A DNA stretch of 12,098 nucleotides from Desulfobacteraceae bacterium (GTDB lineage Bacteria > Desulfobacterota > Desulfobacteria > Desulfobacterales > Desulfobacteraceae). Each line of letters begins with the position of its first letter. The stretch's first letter is position 1. The notes beneath the pieces are model-generated. The model was not told where the DNA came from and searched no databases. It saw nothing but the letters and a program-made list of their open reading frames with translations. The stretch covers positions 1 to 12,098 of the forward strand of contig PIVQ01000152.1 in assembly GCA_003354055.1 (NCBI GenBank), written 5' to 3'. Position numbers and translations under genes: made by a program. This document shows, one piece after another, positions 1 through 6,852 of the stretch.

Positions 1-104
1 CCGGGCCAGTTAACCCAGGAATCGTTAAATGTAATGGTTTGCGCCCATGCCTGGGTAGATAAAAATAAAAAAGCGATCACTGAGATGATAGTATATTTTT
101 TCAT
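1..104 (-). CDS. Secreted hypothetical protein, N-terminal part only
   Basis: The first 34 codons of a minus-strand gene run off the left edge. The start is the ATG at 102-104, preceded by AGGAGG (110-115, minus strand) five bases upstream. The visible protein begins MKKYTIISVIAFLFLSTQAW, a textbook Sec signal peptide: a short Lys-Lys n-region, a hydrophobic core of about 12 residues and an A-W-A cleavage site after residue 21. The mature chain would start Q-T-I-T-F-N-D-S-W. The product should therefore be exported to the periplasm or beyond. Nothing visible identifies the family. It lies on the same strand as the transporter operon, but terminator 264-298 separates them, so it probably has its own promoter between about 120 and 260. 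Confidence 0.75.
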   Translation of the reverse strand, partial: MKKYTIISVIAFLFLSTQAWAQTITFNDSWVNWP

Positions 105-449
105 TGAGCCCTCCTACTTTTTGGATTGTGACTGTAAGTATAATCTCAAAAAGATCAGAGCACCATACGCCAAAAGAACCAATTCTCCGACTTTAGTATG
201 AAAAAATGATTATTTAGGGTTTTGAACGGCCGGGGGATGTAAAACCTAAGGGCGTTTAAAGTTAAAAACCGGCCCCGGAATAATCAATCGGGGGCCGGCA
301 AAACTTAGTTTAAAGTGCTAAGGATCGGCTCCAAAATTACTTGATCTTTTGTTTTCAAAATACCCGCCGCTTTAAGCAGTTTTTAAGGGGTTTTGGAAAC
401 AAGTCTCTGCCCTTCAGGGTATTTAGATCAAGTTATTTTGTAAAGATTC
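105..449. other. Intergenic region between secreted-protein gene and HPt gene
   Basis: This stretch of about 345 bases has no convincing reading frame on either strand. It holds the terminator at 264-298 and, nearer the HPt gene, a 9-bp inverted repeat ACTTGATCT (339-347) / AGATCAAGT (425-433) that would lie in the 3' untranslated part of the operon message. Positions 120-240 should carry the promoter of the secreted-protein gene. A TATACT-like box is visible on the minus strand near 138-143, but no matching -35 box stands out. Confidence 0.5.
264..298 (-). terminator. Rho-independent terminator of the transporter/relay operon
   Basis: A perfect 8-bp GC stem, CCGGCCCC (269-276) with GGGGCCGG (291-298), encloses a 14-nt loop. 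On the minus strand the stem is followed directly by TTTTT (264-268), which makes it an intrinsic terminator for leftward transcripts. The plus strand has no T-run after the stem. It lies about 150 bases past the HPt stop codon and is the first strong terminator downstream of the seven-gene operon. Confidence 0.8.
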
Positions 450-782
450 CTAAGAATATTCGTCAATATAAATAATGACCTTCTGGCATTCCGATTCAAG
501 GGTTGCCAGTTTTTCATCCAGGTCCTCAAGATCCTGCTGACGTCCTGCAAGTTCTATGGTCTGAGCAGCTGTGGCAGCCGGTTCTGCTGCCAAATATCTG
601 AGGGTACCTTTGAGCTTGTGGGCAGAGTTATCAATAGCCTCGAAATCTTTTTGGGCAATGGCAGTCTTGATATCCCCGATCATTTCCTGGTAATCCATGA
701 GGAATTCCGCGAAACATTCCTGGATGAGTTCCATGTCATTGTCCATGATTTCCTTGAGTTCCTCAAGATTTATAACGGACAT
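450..782 (-). CDS. Stand-alone HPt (histidine phosphotransfer) domain protein
   Basis: This 110-residue cytoplasmic protein consists almost entirely of one HPt four-helix bundle. The phospho-accepting site is the motif A-H-K-L-K-G-T, with His55 as the predicted phosphorylated residue and Lys58-Gly59 completing the H-x-x-K-G signature. The alanine-rich and acidic helices around it fit the family. HPt proteins pass phosphoryl groups between receiver domains, or from a hybrid kinase to a receiver. The start ATG follows an ideal AAGGAGGT seven bases upstream. It is the last gene of the operon, 26 nt after the acidic-protein gene. The nearest candidate partner is the CheY-like receiver encoded at 1573-2949. 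No histidine kinase is encoded in the window, so the phosphodonor is unknown. Confidence 0.88.
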   Translation of the reverse strand: MSVINLEELKEIMDNDMELIQECFAEFLMDYQEMIGDIKTAIAQKDFEAIDNSAHKLKGTLRYLAAEPAATAAQTIELAGRQQDLEDLDEKLATLESECQKVIIYIDEYS

Positions 783-808
783 GGGCGTACCTCCTTAAAT
801 ATGCAGGT

Positions 809-1558
809 TTAGGAGTCTTTTTTCTGCTCCCAGAATTCGCGGCTTTCTTTAAGAATATCATTGATGTCGTCATCCAGATCCTGGGAATCCGGATCTTCGT
901 CAAAGGGAGCTTCATCTTCAAGCTCGGCATCCAGTTCCAGATCTTCGTCCTCATCCATGAGGAGATTGTCATCCTCATCCATATCCGACAGTTCCAATTC
1001 ATCGTCCTGGTCCAGATCCATGTCATCTGAAAGGTCATCATCCAAATCATCATCAAGATCGTAATCCGGCAGATCAATGGATAGTTCCTCTTCCGTATCA
1101 TCATCAAGGCTCTCCGAAAGATCTGCGTCAGGTCCTTCACCATCTGAAGAAGGTGCCTCATCCGACTCCGGAAATGAAAAAGCCTCTTCCCTGAGGTCAT
1201 CATCCAGATCCAGGTCGTCCTCTGATATTCCGTCCGTCAGGGAAACCTCATCCTCCAATTCGGGAAAGTCTCCGGAATCCTTTTCCGCTTCAGGTGCAGG
1301 AGATGCCTCTGCCTTTTCATCAATGAAATTACCATCCCGGTCAAACAGGAGGCTGCCGCTTAGACTGACTTCAAAGTCAAGTCTGAAGGCAATCTCATTG
1401 TCATGCACCACAATCTGCCCGCCTTTTGAGGCCAGGGCAGCCACGGTCATCCGTTCTTTGAGGATTTCTCTGACTGCCCCAAGGTCCAGATCGTCCTGGA
1501 CAGAGTCGATCAGGTCCTTTTCTCCGCTTTTTATAACTTCAGGGTCTGTGATCTTCAT
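809..1558 (-). CDS. Highly acidic, largely disordered protein
   Basis: The 249-residue protein has two parts. Residues 1-80 look folded, with mixed hydrophobic strands and the segment R-E-I-L-K-E-R-M-T-V-A-A-L. From about residue 85 to 235 the chain is extremely rich in Asp and Glu (about half of positions), with runs such as D-L-D-D-D-L, and is surely disordered. A short helix-like tail with F-W-E-Q-K-K closes the protein. No signal peptide or membrane segment is seen, so it should be cytoplasmic. The ATG is preceded by AGAGGA about six bases away, and the gene begins 14 nt after the CheY-fusion gene, so the two are co-transcribed. I do not recognise a family. A role as a charged linker, scaffold or cation-binding partner of the relay is only a guess. 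Confidence 0.75.
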   Translation of the reverse strand: MKITDPEVIKSGEKDLIDSVQDDLDLGAVREILKERMTVAALASKGGQIVVHDNEIAFRLDFEVSLSGSLLFDRDGNFIDEKAEASPAPEAEKDSGDFPELEDEVSLTDGISEDDLDLDDDLREEAFSFPESDEAPSSDGEGPDADLSESLDDDTEEELSIDLPDYDLDDDLDDDLSDDMDLDQDDELELSDMDEDDNLLMDEDEDLELDAELEDEAPFDEDPDSQDLDDDINDILKESREFWEQKKDS

Positions 1559-1572
1559 CTGGGGTCCTCTTG

Positions 1573-2949
1573 TTAGATATTATAAGCTGTATTGGCAAAA
1601 CTGTTTTCTATAAACTTTTCAAGGTCAATGATTTTTCCGATGTCCATGACATCATGCATATATCGCTGGATTTTATCAAGGTCGCTGGCTTCCGGATAAA
1701 GACCGTCCCACCGGATGGCCATGGGCTGGGAAAATACGTTCTGCAATACCTGGGGGTTCAGTCCCATCTTGCCCTGGGGATCCAGGAAATTGACTGCAAT
1801 TTCAGAGGCCCTGTTCTTATCGTTTTCAATAAATTCGCCCGTATCCACCAGCATGGAAACAAACTCCTGAACCGCTTCGGGGTGTTCCTGGATAAAGTCC
1901 TTCTGCATGGCCACGATACAGCAGGGGTGGTCTTCCCACCGGCTGGCTGAGTAGAATTCCAGGTTTCCGATTTCGCCCTTAATGGCTTTGGTGGCAACAG
2001 GCTCGGCAACCATGAAGCCTGCCACATCCTCGTTCTCTTTCATGATCTCGGGCATTTTAATGGGGGGAACAACCTCAAATCTTACATTGATGGCCTTCTT
2101 ACCGGGAACACCTGGTTTCAGCCCCAGTTCTTTGAGGAACTTATGGGCCAGCATATGGTGGACGGACATCTTATGGGGAATATCCACAACCTTGTACTTG
2201 TAGAAGCTCTGGAGGGAATCAAACCTGTGATCGTAATGTCTTGACCGGACAAAAGTGGATCCGTTTTTGTGGGCAAACAACACCAATTGAATGGGAGAAT
2301 CATAGGCAAAGAGGTCCATGGCAATTGGAGCCAGAACAAATGCACAGTCGATTTCTCCGTTTTCAAGTCCCTCCTGAATGGGGTTCCATCCGGCCATGAG
2401 CTTGGTGTTCAGGTCAAAATGCTCGGGCTCCACATCCCCTGACGCGATTCTGTGTTTCAGAGCACCTAATGCCAGATGGTCGGTAATCTGGATATGGGCC
2501 ACATTCAATTCCACACGGCCGCCGATAACACTTCTTTGTTTTTTGACCCGCTGGGTGTCTCCCATGCCGCCTGAAAAGGCCTTTTCAATGGCTCCGCTGA
2601 TTTGGGCTTCGTCAAAGGGCTTAGGACAGTGAGCATTACCGCCGGCTTCCATGATGGCCAGCTGCTGGCCTTTATCCGACTGGGCCGTGGCCATGATAAA
2701 GGGCAATGTTTTGAACTCATCGATTTTTCTTAAGGCCTGGAGGAATTCAAGTCCGTCCATCTGGGGCATGTTCCAATCGGATATGACCAGGTCCGGTTTT
2801 TCAGCCTTGACCTTTTCGATGCCGTCGGCACCGTTTACTGCCATGACAAGGTTTGTGTAACCGGCTTTACCGAGAATCTGTTTGAACATGATCCGCATGG
2901 TGCCGGAATCGTCTGCCACAACAATCTTAATGTTTGGATCTACCGCCAT
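1573..2949 (-). CDS. CheY-like receiver fused to NMT1/NrtA-type substrate-binding domain
   Basis: This 458-residue two-domain protein starts with a single receiver domain (about residues 6-126). The acidic pair is Asp13/Asp14, the phospho-acceptor is Asp58 in I-S-D-W-N-M-P, and the switch residues are Thr88 and Lys110 (C-P-K-P), very CheY-like. A short basic linker leads to an ABC-type solute-binding domain of the NMT1/NrtA/CmpA class (about residues 144-458), with the motifs T-D-H-L-A-L-G, S-V-H-H-M-L-A-H-K-F, A-E-P-V-A-T and W-E-D-H-P-C-C (338-344). There is no signal peptide, so the binding domain should sit in the cytoplasm. The start chosen is ATG at 2949, preceded by AAGGAG six bases upstream; a TTG 15 nt earlier lies before that site. 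It follows the permease gene by 53 nt. Phosphorylation and ligand binding could be coupled here, but that is inference. Confidence 0.9.
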   Translation of the reverse strand: MAVDPNIKIVVADDSGTMRIMFKQILGKAGYTNLVMAVNGADGIEKVKAEKPDLVISDWNMPQMDGLEFLQALRKIDEFKTLPFIMATAQSDKGQQLAIMEAGGNAHCPKPFDEAQISGAIEKAFSGGMGDTQRVKKQRSVIGGRVELNVAHIQITDHLALGALKHRIASGDVEPEHFDLNTKLMAGWNPIQEGLENGEIDCAFVLAPIAMDLFAYDSPIQLVLFAHKNGSTFVRSRHYDHRFDSLQSFYKYKVVDIPHKMSVHHMLAHKFLKELGLKPGVPGKKAINVRFEVVPPIKMPEIMKENEDVAGFMVAEPVATKAIKGEIGNLEFYSASRWEDHPCCIVAMQKDFIQEHPEAVQEFVSMLVDTGEFIENDKNRASEIAVNFLDPQGKMGLNPQVLQNVFSQPMAIRWDGLYPEASDLDKIQRYMHDVMDIGKIIDLEKFIENSFANTAYNI

Positions 2950-3002
2950 AAAATGCTCCTTCAATCATATATGGTATATAATATCTTTGGTCTATTGTAA
3001 TC

Positions 3003-3833
3003 TTATTCATTCCATGACCAGCTGAATGTGTACTGAAGTTTCTGAAACATCCGGTCCAGAAGAAACCCCAGAATCCCGATGGCAATAATCATTGCCATGA
3101 GTTTGTCATACTCCATGGTATCCCTTGCATCATTGATCAGATACCCAAGTCCGCTGGATACTCCTAAAAACTCGGCCGGTACCAAAACAATCCAGGCTAC
3201 CCCCAGCGCCAGCCTCAGGCTGGTCAGCATATGGGGTATCGAGTATGGGATAACAATGGTCCGTATGAGTTGCATATTATTTGCCCCCTGGTTCAGGGCC
3301 ATTTTGATCCATTGGGGATTGATGTCCATGACCCCGATGGCCGTATTTAGTATTATAGGGCAAATGGTGGCCATTACAATCAAAAAATACACTGCGGATT
3401 CAAAGCTTGTAAATAAAAGCAGGGCAATGGGCATCCAGGACAGGGGACTGATCATTCTGACAAATTGTATAGATGAGTAGGTAAGTCCTCTGAGCAGCGG
3501 GAAAAATCCAATGAGAATCCCCAGGGGCAGCCCGATGGCCGAGGCAATGGCAATTCCCAGCACTATCCTGCGAAGACTTGCAAATACGGAAACCCAGAAC
3601 CTACTGCTTTGAAGCGCATCACCTAAAGCGGCAAGTGTGTGGCCGGGTAGAAACCCGTTAAAATGTGAAAATTCCGGCCGGGTAAAAAGAATGCTGGTTG
3701 CAATAACCCATAGAACCGCAAAGAGCCCCAGCCCCACAAGCTCATACTTCCAGCCAAATCGCATCCGCTTGAAAAAAGGGGTAAGCCCGACCTGTCTGGT
3801 ATCTCGATTCGAAAATCGGTTAGTTGATTTCAA
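3003..3833 (-). CDS. ABC transporter permease (NrtB/SsuC/TauC type)
   Basis: This inner-membrane subunit of an importer for nitrate, sulfonate, taurine, bicarbonate or similar anions, or for pyrimidine-like solutes, has about six hydrophobic segments. The cytoplasmic coupling (EAA-like) loop is M-A-L-N-Q-G-A-N-N-M-Q-L-I-R-T with a following I-P-Y-S-I-P. The C-terminal region contains P-A-E-F-L-G-V-S-S-G-L-G-Y-L-I, typical of the family. I start it at TTG 3833, which gives 276 residues, the normal family size. AGGGA lies about eight bases upstream, and the gene then overlaps the end of the exported binding-protein gene by 14 nt. ATG 3764 (253 residues) is possible but has no good ribosome site. 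The frame is open further upstream (to 3995), inside the preceding gene; that part is not likely coding. Confidence 0.88.
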   Translation of the reverse strand: MKSTNRFSNRDTRQVGLTPFFKRMRFGWKYELVGLGLFAVLWVIATSILFTRPEFSHFNGFLPGHTLAALGDALQSSRFWVSVFASLRRIVLGIAIASAIGLPLGILIGFFPLLRGLTYSSIQFVRMISPLSWMPIALLLFTSFESAVYFLIVMATICPIILNTAIGVMDINPQWIKMALNQGANNMQLIRTIVIPYSIPHMLTSLRLALGVAWIVLVPAEFLGVSSGLGYLINDARDTMEYDKLMAMIIAIGILGFLLDRMFQKLQYTFSWSWNE

Positions 3834-5025
3834 CAGTCTCTTCCCTGGTAAATGGTTTTTCCACGTCACAATCGCAGAAGTTGTGAATTCCACCCATATC
3901 ATCCATGGCTTTTTTGACAAAGGAGTCGTCCACCAGGTCTGCAGTGGCCTTTCCTGAATCAAGCCCGGCAAGAAAATCCGTATTTCCTTCCACAAGGGTC
4001 TTTTTCATTTGATCCACGATGAAGCGGGTTGCAGATGGAAAGGGAAAGGGTTGAAAGCCGATTCTTGACACATCCCATTGGGGATGGACTAGCTCTTTGG
4101 CTTTGGGGTTTTCAAATACCTTGGCCAGAACAGTTTCCGGTACAGGCAGATAGCCTTCTCCGTCACGGCTCAGCAGGTGGGCGGTTTCCCTGGGGTTCTT
4201 TATACACCAGGCCTGTGCCCGGACAATGGCATTCATCGCCTTTTGCACCATCACAGGATCCCGGTTGATCAGATTCTCATGGGTTACGATAACACAGCAG
4301 GGATGGTTTTTCCAAATATCTCCTGAGTAACGCATGATTCTGGCATTGAATTTTATCTGGGCCAGGGCATTAAAGGGGTCGGCCACAATAAAGGCGTCAA
4401 TCTTTTTACCCAGAAGGGCGGTGGGCATGTCCGGCGGCGGCAGTATGAACAGGTTGACCTCATGGGGGGCAAGCTGGGCATTTTGAGGACGAATAACAGG
4501 TGTCAGTCCCTGGCTTTCAAGACCCAACTGCATGATAAGGTTGTGCATGGAATACCAGGACGGTACGGCGACCTGCTTGCCGCCAAGATCCCCGAATCTG
4601 TATATACCGGAATCCCCCCTGACGGTTACGGCGCTGCCGTTGGTATGATCCCAGGCCAGGACCTTGACCGGCATCTGCTGTTTAAACCGCATCCATATCG
4701 GAATGGGAAAAAGCATATGGGTAAGGTTAAATTTTCCGGCCAGAAAGGATTCGGTAAGTACCTTCCACGACCGGACCATGACCGGTCGTTCAACTGTCAG
4801 ACCTTCCTGGGCAAAATATCCTAGGCCATGAGCCACCAGCAAAGGCGTGGCATCGGTGATGGGTAGATACCCCAGTTTCAAAGGCGTCTGTTTTCCCAAA
4901 GCGCCTCCCGGTAAAATAAGAGGGGAGCAGGCAGCAGCTCCTGCCGCACCGGCTGCGGTTTTGAGAAATCGCCGACGGGAGTATAAGGGCACGCGTATTG
5001 CCTCTTTAATGTTTTGGGGCTTCAT
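3820..5025 (-). CDS. Tat-exported NrtA/NMT1-like substrate-binding protein
   Basis: This 401-residue solute receptor belongs to the ABC importer. The N-terminus carries a twin-arginine signal: S-R-R-R-F-L-K at residues 16-22, followed by an Ala-rich hydrophobic stretch and a probable cleavage near residue 44. It should therefore be exported folded to the periplasm; a Cys at 33 is a weak lipobox alternative. The mature part begins L-K-L-G-Y-L-P-I-T-D-A-T-P-L-L-V-A and has A-D-P-F (216-219) and W-K-N-H-P-C-C (238-244), all in the NrtA/CmpA/SsuA/NMT1 superfamily style. The ATG overlaps the ATPase stop as ATGA, with AGAGGAG six bases upstream. It is the only one of the operon's three binding proteins with an export signal, so it is the likely true periplasmic receptor. 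The ligand is unknown. Confidence 0.9.
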   Translation of the reverse strand: MKPQNIKEAIRVPLYSRRRFLKTAAGAAGAAACSPLILPGGALGKQTPLKLGYLPITDATPLLVAHGLGYFAQEGLTVERPVMVRSWKVLTESFLAGKFNLTHMLFPIPIWMRFKQQMPVKVLAWDHTNGSAVTVRGDSGIYRFGDLGGKQVAVPSWYSMHNLIMQLGLESQGLTPVIRPQNAQLAPHEVNLFILPPPDMPTALLGKKIDAFIVADPFNALAQIKFNARIMRYSGDIWKNHPCCVIVTHENLINRDPVMVQKAMNAIVRAQAWCIKNPRETAHLLSRDGEGYLPVPETVLAKVFENPKAKELVHPQWDVSRIGFQPFPFPSATRFIVDQMKKTLVEGNTDFLAGLDSGKATADLVDDSFVKKAMDDMGGIHNFCDCDVEKPFTREETVEIN

Positions 5026-5795
5026 AGCAGACTCCTCTTTGCCAGGTATGCATTTTTAAAGCGGGCCAGGATTTTGGTTCTGACCTCTTTCATTGCAGGA
5101 TGTTGTCTGTCTCTCGGGTATTCTTCGTTGATTTCAAATATCTCTGTGATATTGGCAGGTTCTCCGGCCAGCAGGACGATTTTATTCCCCAGCCGGATGG
5201 CTTCGTCAATGTCGTGGGTGACAAATACGGCTGTGAATTTCTCCGACAGCCATAAGTTGGTCAGCTCTTCCTGGATATGGGCCTGGGTAAATGTATCCAG
5301 AGAGGCAAAAGGTTCGTCCAGAAGCAAGGCGGAAGGTCGTCCGACCAGCGCCCTCGCCAGGCAGACCCGCTGGGCCATGCCCAAAGAGAGCTGGCCTGGT
5401 TTTGCATCTGAAAAACCGGTCAGTCCCATGATTTCCAAAAACTGGTTTACCCGGTAATCCAGTTCCTCAACGTCTCCCCGAATCTTGCAGCCATAGGCCA
5501 CATTATCCTTTACATTTAGCCATGGGATAAGGGCGGGTTGCTGGAAGAGCATGGACCTTGAAGGGTGAATCCCGACCATTTCTTCGCCGTCAACATAAAT
5601 TGAACCTGAACTCGGGGTATCAAGCCCTGCCAGCATGTTCAGCAAAGTGGTTTTTCCGCATCCGGATTCACCCAGGATAATGACAAAATCCCCTGGATCA
5701 ATGGAAAAAGAGATTTCCTTGAGCACCACATGGGATTTCTTTCCAGAACGCCTGTACTCTTTGCTGACTTTTTCAATATCTATTTTCAAGGGCAT
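5022..5795 (-). CDS. ABC transporter ATP-binding protein (NrtD/SsuB/TauB type)
   Basis: This 257-residue nucleotide-binding subunit powers the importer from the cytoplasmic side. The Walker A motif is G-E-S-G-C-G-K-T-T at 42-50, the Q-loop lies in L-F-Q-Q-P-A-L near 84-89, Walker B is L-L-L-D-E-P with Asp160/Glu161, and the H-loop His is 194 (V-T-H-D). The signature is L-S-L-G-M-A-Q-R (136-143) instead of L-S-G-G-x-x-Q-R, so the first Gly is Leu. P-W-L-N-V after the Q-loop is typical of the nitrate/taurine/sulfonate importer class. The gene overlaps its upstream neighbour by 10 nt and its downstream neighbour by 4 nt, a pattern of translational coupling. Length is normal for the family. Confidence 0.93.
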   Translation of the reverse strand: MPLKIDIEKVSKEYRRSGKKSHVVLKEISFSIDPGDFVIILGESGCGKTTLLNMLAGLDTPSSGSIYVDGEEMVGIHPSRSMLFQQPALIPWLNVKDNVAYGCKIRGDVEELDYRVNQFLEIMGLTGFSDAKPGQLSLGMAQRVCLARALVGRPSALLLDEPFASLDTFTQAHIQEELTNLWLSEKFTAVFVTHDIDEAIRLGNKIVLLAGEPANITEIFEINEEYPRDRQHPAMKEVRTKILARFKNAYLAKRSLL

Positions 5796-6742
5796 AATTC
5801 CGATACGGCATTCCGGGCAAACGCCGGTTTGATAAAGGTATCAAGATCAGTGTTTCCAGCCAGCACCCCCATGGATTGACTCATATAATCCTGTACAATA
5901 TCCAATAGGTCCGGTTCCGGAATTAAACGTGCCGGGGGATAGCTTACCCCGGAGTTCTTGATGGCTTTTGCCGTAACTTTTTCTGACTGCCCTAAGAATT
6001 CGGCAGCAAGTGCAAGGGTTGCATTGTCCAGGGGCAAGTCCCCGGTCCTATGCTGGTCAAGAATGAATGCAGATTCGAAAAAGAGACGGATCAGCGCTTC
6101 CAGTTCTTTATAATGGGGCTCTACCAAATCATGCCGGATAACAAAACCGCAACAGGGATGATCCTTCCACAGATCCTGGGAACTTAAGAGCCGTTTTCCG
6201 TACCCCTGATCCATGGCAAAGGTGGCAAAGGGGTCTGCCGTCATAAAGGCCGCAATATCTTCGTCCTGATCCTGGGCCATCATTTCCGGCATCAGTCCGG
6301 GCGGCACAAATTCTGCCTGGATGTCTTCCGGTTTATGGCTTGTCCCAAGGTCCATCCCCTTGGTTCCCATGAATTTGTGCAGCAGCATATGCTGAACAGA
6401 AAGAGGGTGGGGAATGAGAACGCTTTTACCTGCAAAATCGGCAATTTTATTGATCCTAAGATTGCCGACCATCTGGCTGCCGCCCCTGTGGGCAAACATG
6501 AGCAGGACAATGTCAAGACCTGCATCAAAAAGATCCATAGCCAGAGGGGTGTTGATAAATGCTCCGTCAAGCTCATTGTTCCGAAGTCCCTGGCTGATCT
6601 GCTCCCATGAATTCATGGGCAGGGTATGAATATCTGCCGACAATTCCGGTCCCAGATGGATCTGCCCGCCTGTTCCGGGCAGGGAAAGTCCCAGGATCAG
6701 ATGATCAACAATGTTTAAATGTCCGATACGAATTTTAAGAAT
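5786..6742 (-). CDS. Signal-less NMT1/NrtA-like substrate-binding protein, first gene of the operon
   Basis: This solute-binding protein of the NMT1/NrtA class has about 318 residues if counted from ATT 6742. Its motifs match the CheY-fused domain closely: V-D-H-L-I-L-G, L-S-V-Q-H-M-L-L-H-K-F, T-A-D-P-F-A-T and W-K-D-H-P-C-C. It ends near F-I-K-P-A-F-A. The homology begins at the very start of the frame (I-L-K-I-R-I-G-H-L), leaving no room for a signal peptide, so it is predicted cytoplasmic. The start is unsettled. There is no ATG, GTG or TTG in frame before TTG 6643, which would cut off the first strand and helix of the domain. The choices are ATT 6742, with AAAGGG about 10 bases upstream, or a one-base frameshift from ATG 6761. 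The in-frame stop is at 6755-6757. The stop codon overlaps the ATPase start by 10 nt. Confidence 0.82.
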   Translation of the reverse strand: MLKIRIGHLNIVDHLILGLSLPGTGGQIHLGPELSADIHTLPMNSWEQISQGLRNNELDGAFINTPLAMDLFDAGLDIVLLMFAHRGGSQMVGNLRINKIADFAGKSVLIPHPLSVQHMLLHKFMGTKGMDLGTSHKPEDIQAEFVPPGLMPEMMAQDQDEDIAAFMTADPFATFAMDQGYGKRLLSSQDLWKDHPCCGFVIRHDLVEPHYKELEALIRLFFESAFILDQHRTGDLPLDNATLALAAEFLGQSEKVTAKAIKNSGVSYPPARLIPEPDLLDIVQDYMSQSMGVLAGNTDLDTFIKPAFARNAVSELCP

Positions 6743-6778
6743 AGTCTCAACCCTTTATCATTTAAACGATTTTTTTAA

Positions 6779-6807
6779 ATTATAGAGTCAATTATTAGCA
6801 CAGGCAT
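6779..6807 (-). promoter_or_regulatory. Candidate promoter of the seven-gene operon
   Basis: The minus strand has a perfect TATAAT at 6784-6779, about 37 bases before the first codon of the binding-protein gene. At 17-bp spacing the -35 position (6807-6802) reads ATGCCT, a poor match, so an activator may be needed or the box may be fortuitous. No gene on this strand lies just upstream, so a promoter is expected here. Confidence 0.45.
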
Positions 6808-6852
6808 CGGGCAAATGGCAAGTTTATAAAGGGTAGATATGGCAGGGCCGGA

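Noticed and set aside
861..1613. Plus-strand Ser-rich reading frames at 861-1064 and 1077-1613
   Set aside because: They are the mirror of Asp/Glu codons in the acidic-protein gene. Antisense of GAT/GAC/GAA gives TC-rich Ser codons; the minus-strand gene has a proper ribosome site and operon spacing.
3834..3995. Longer permease start inside the binding-protein gene
   Set aside because: The extra 54 codons overlap well-conserved binding-protein coding sequence and give an untypical polar, Trp-rich leader. TTG 3833 with AGGGA gives the usual length and a normal short overlap.
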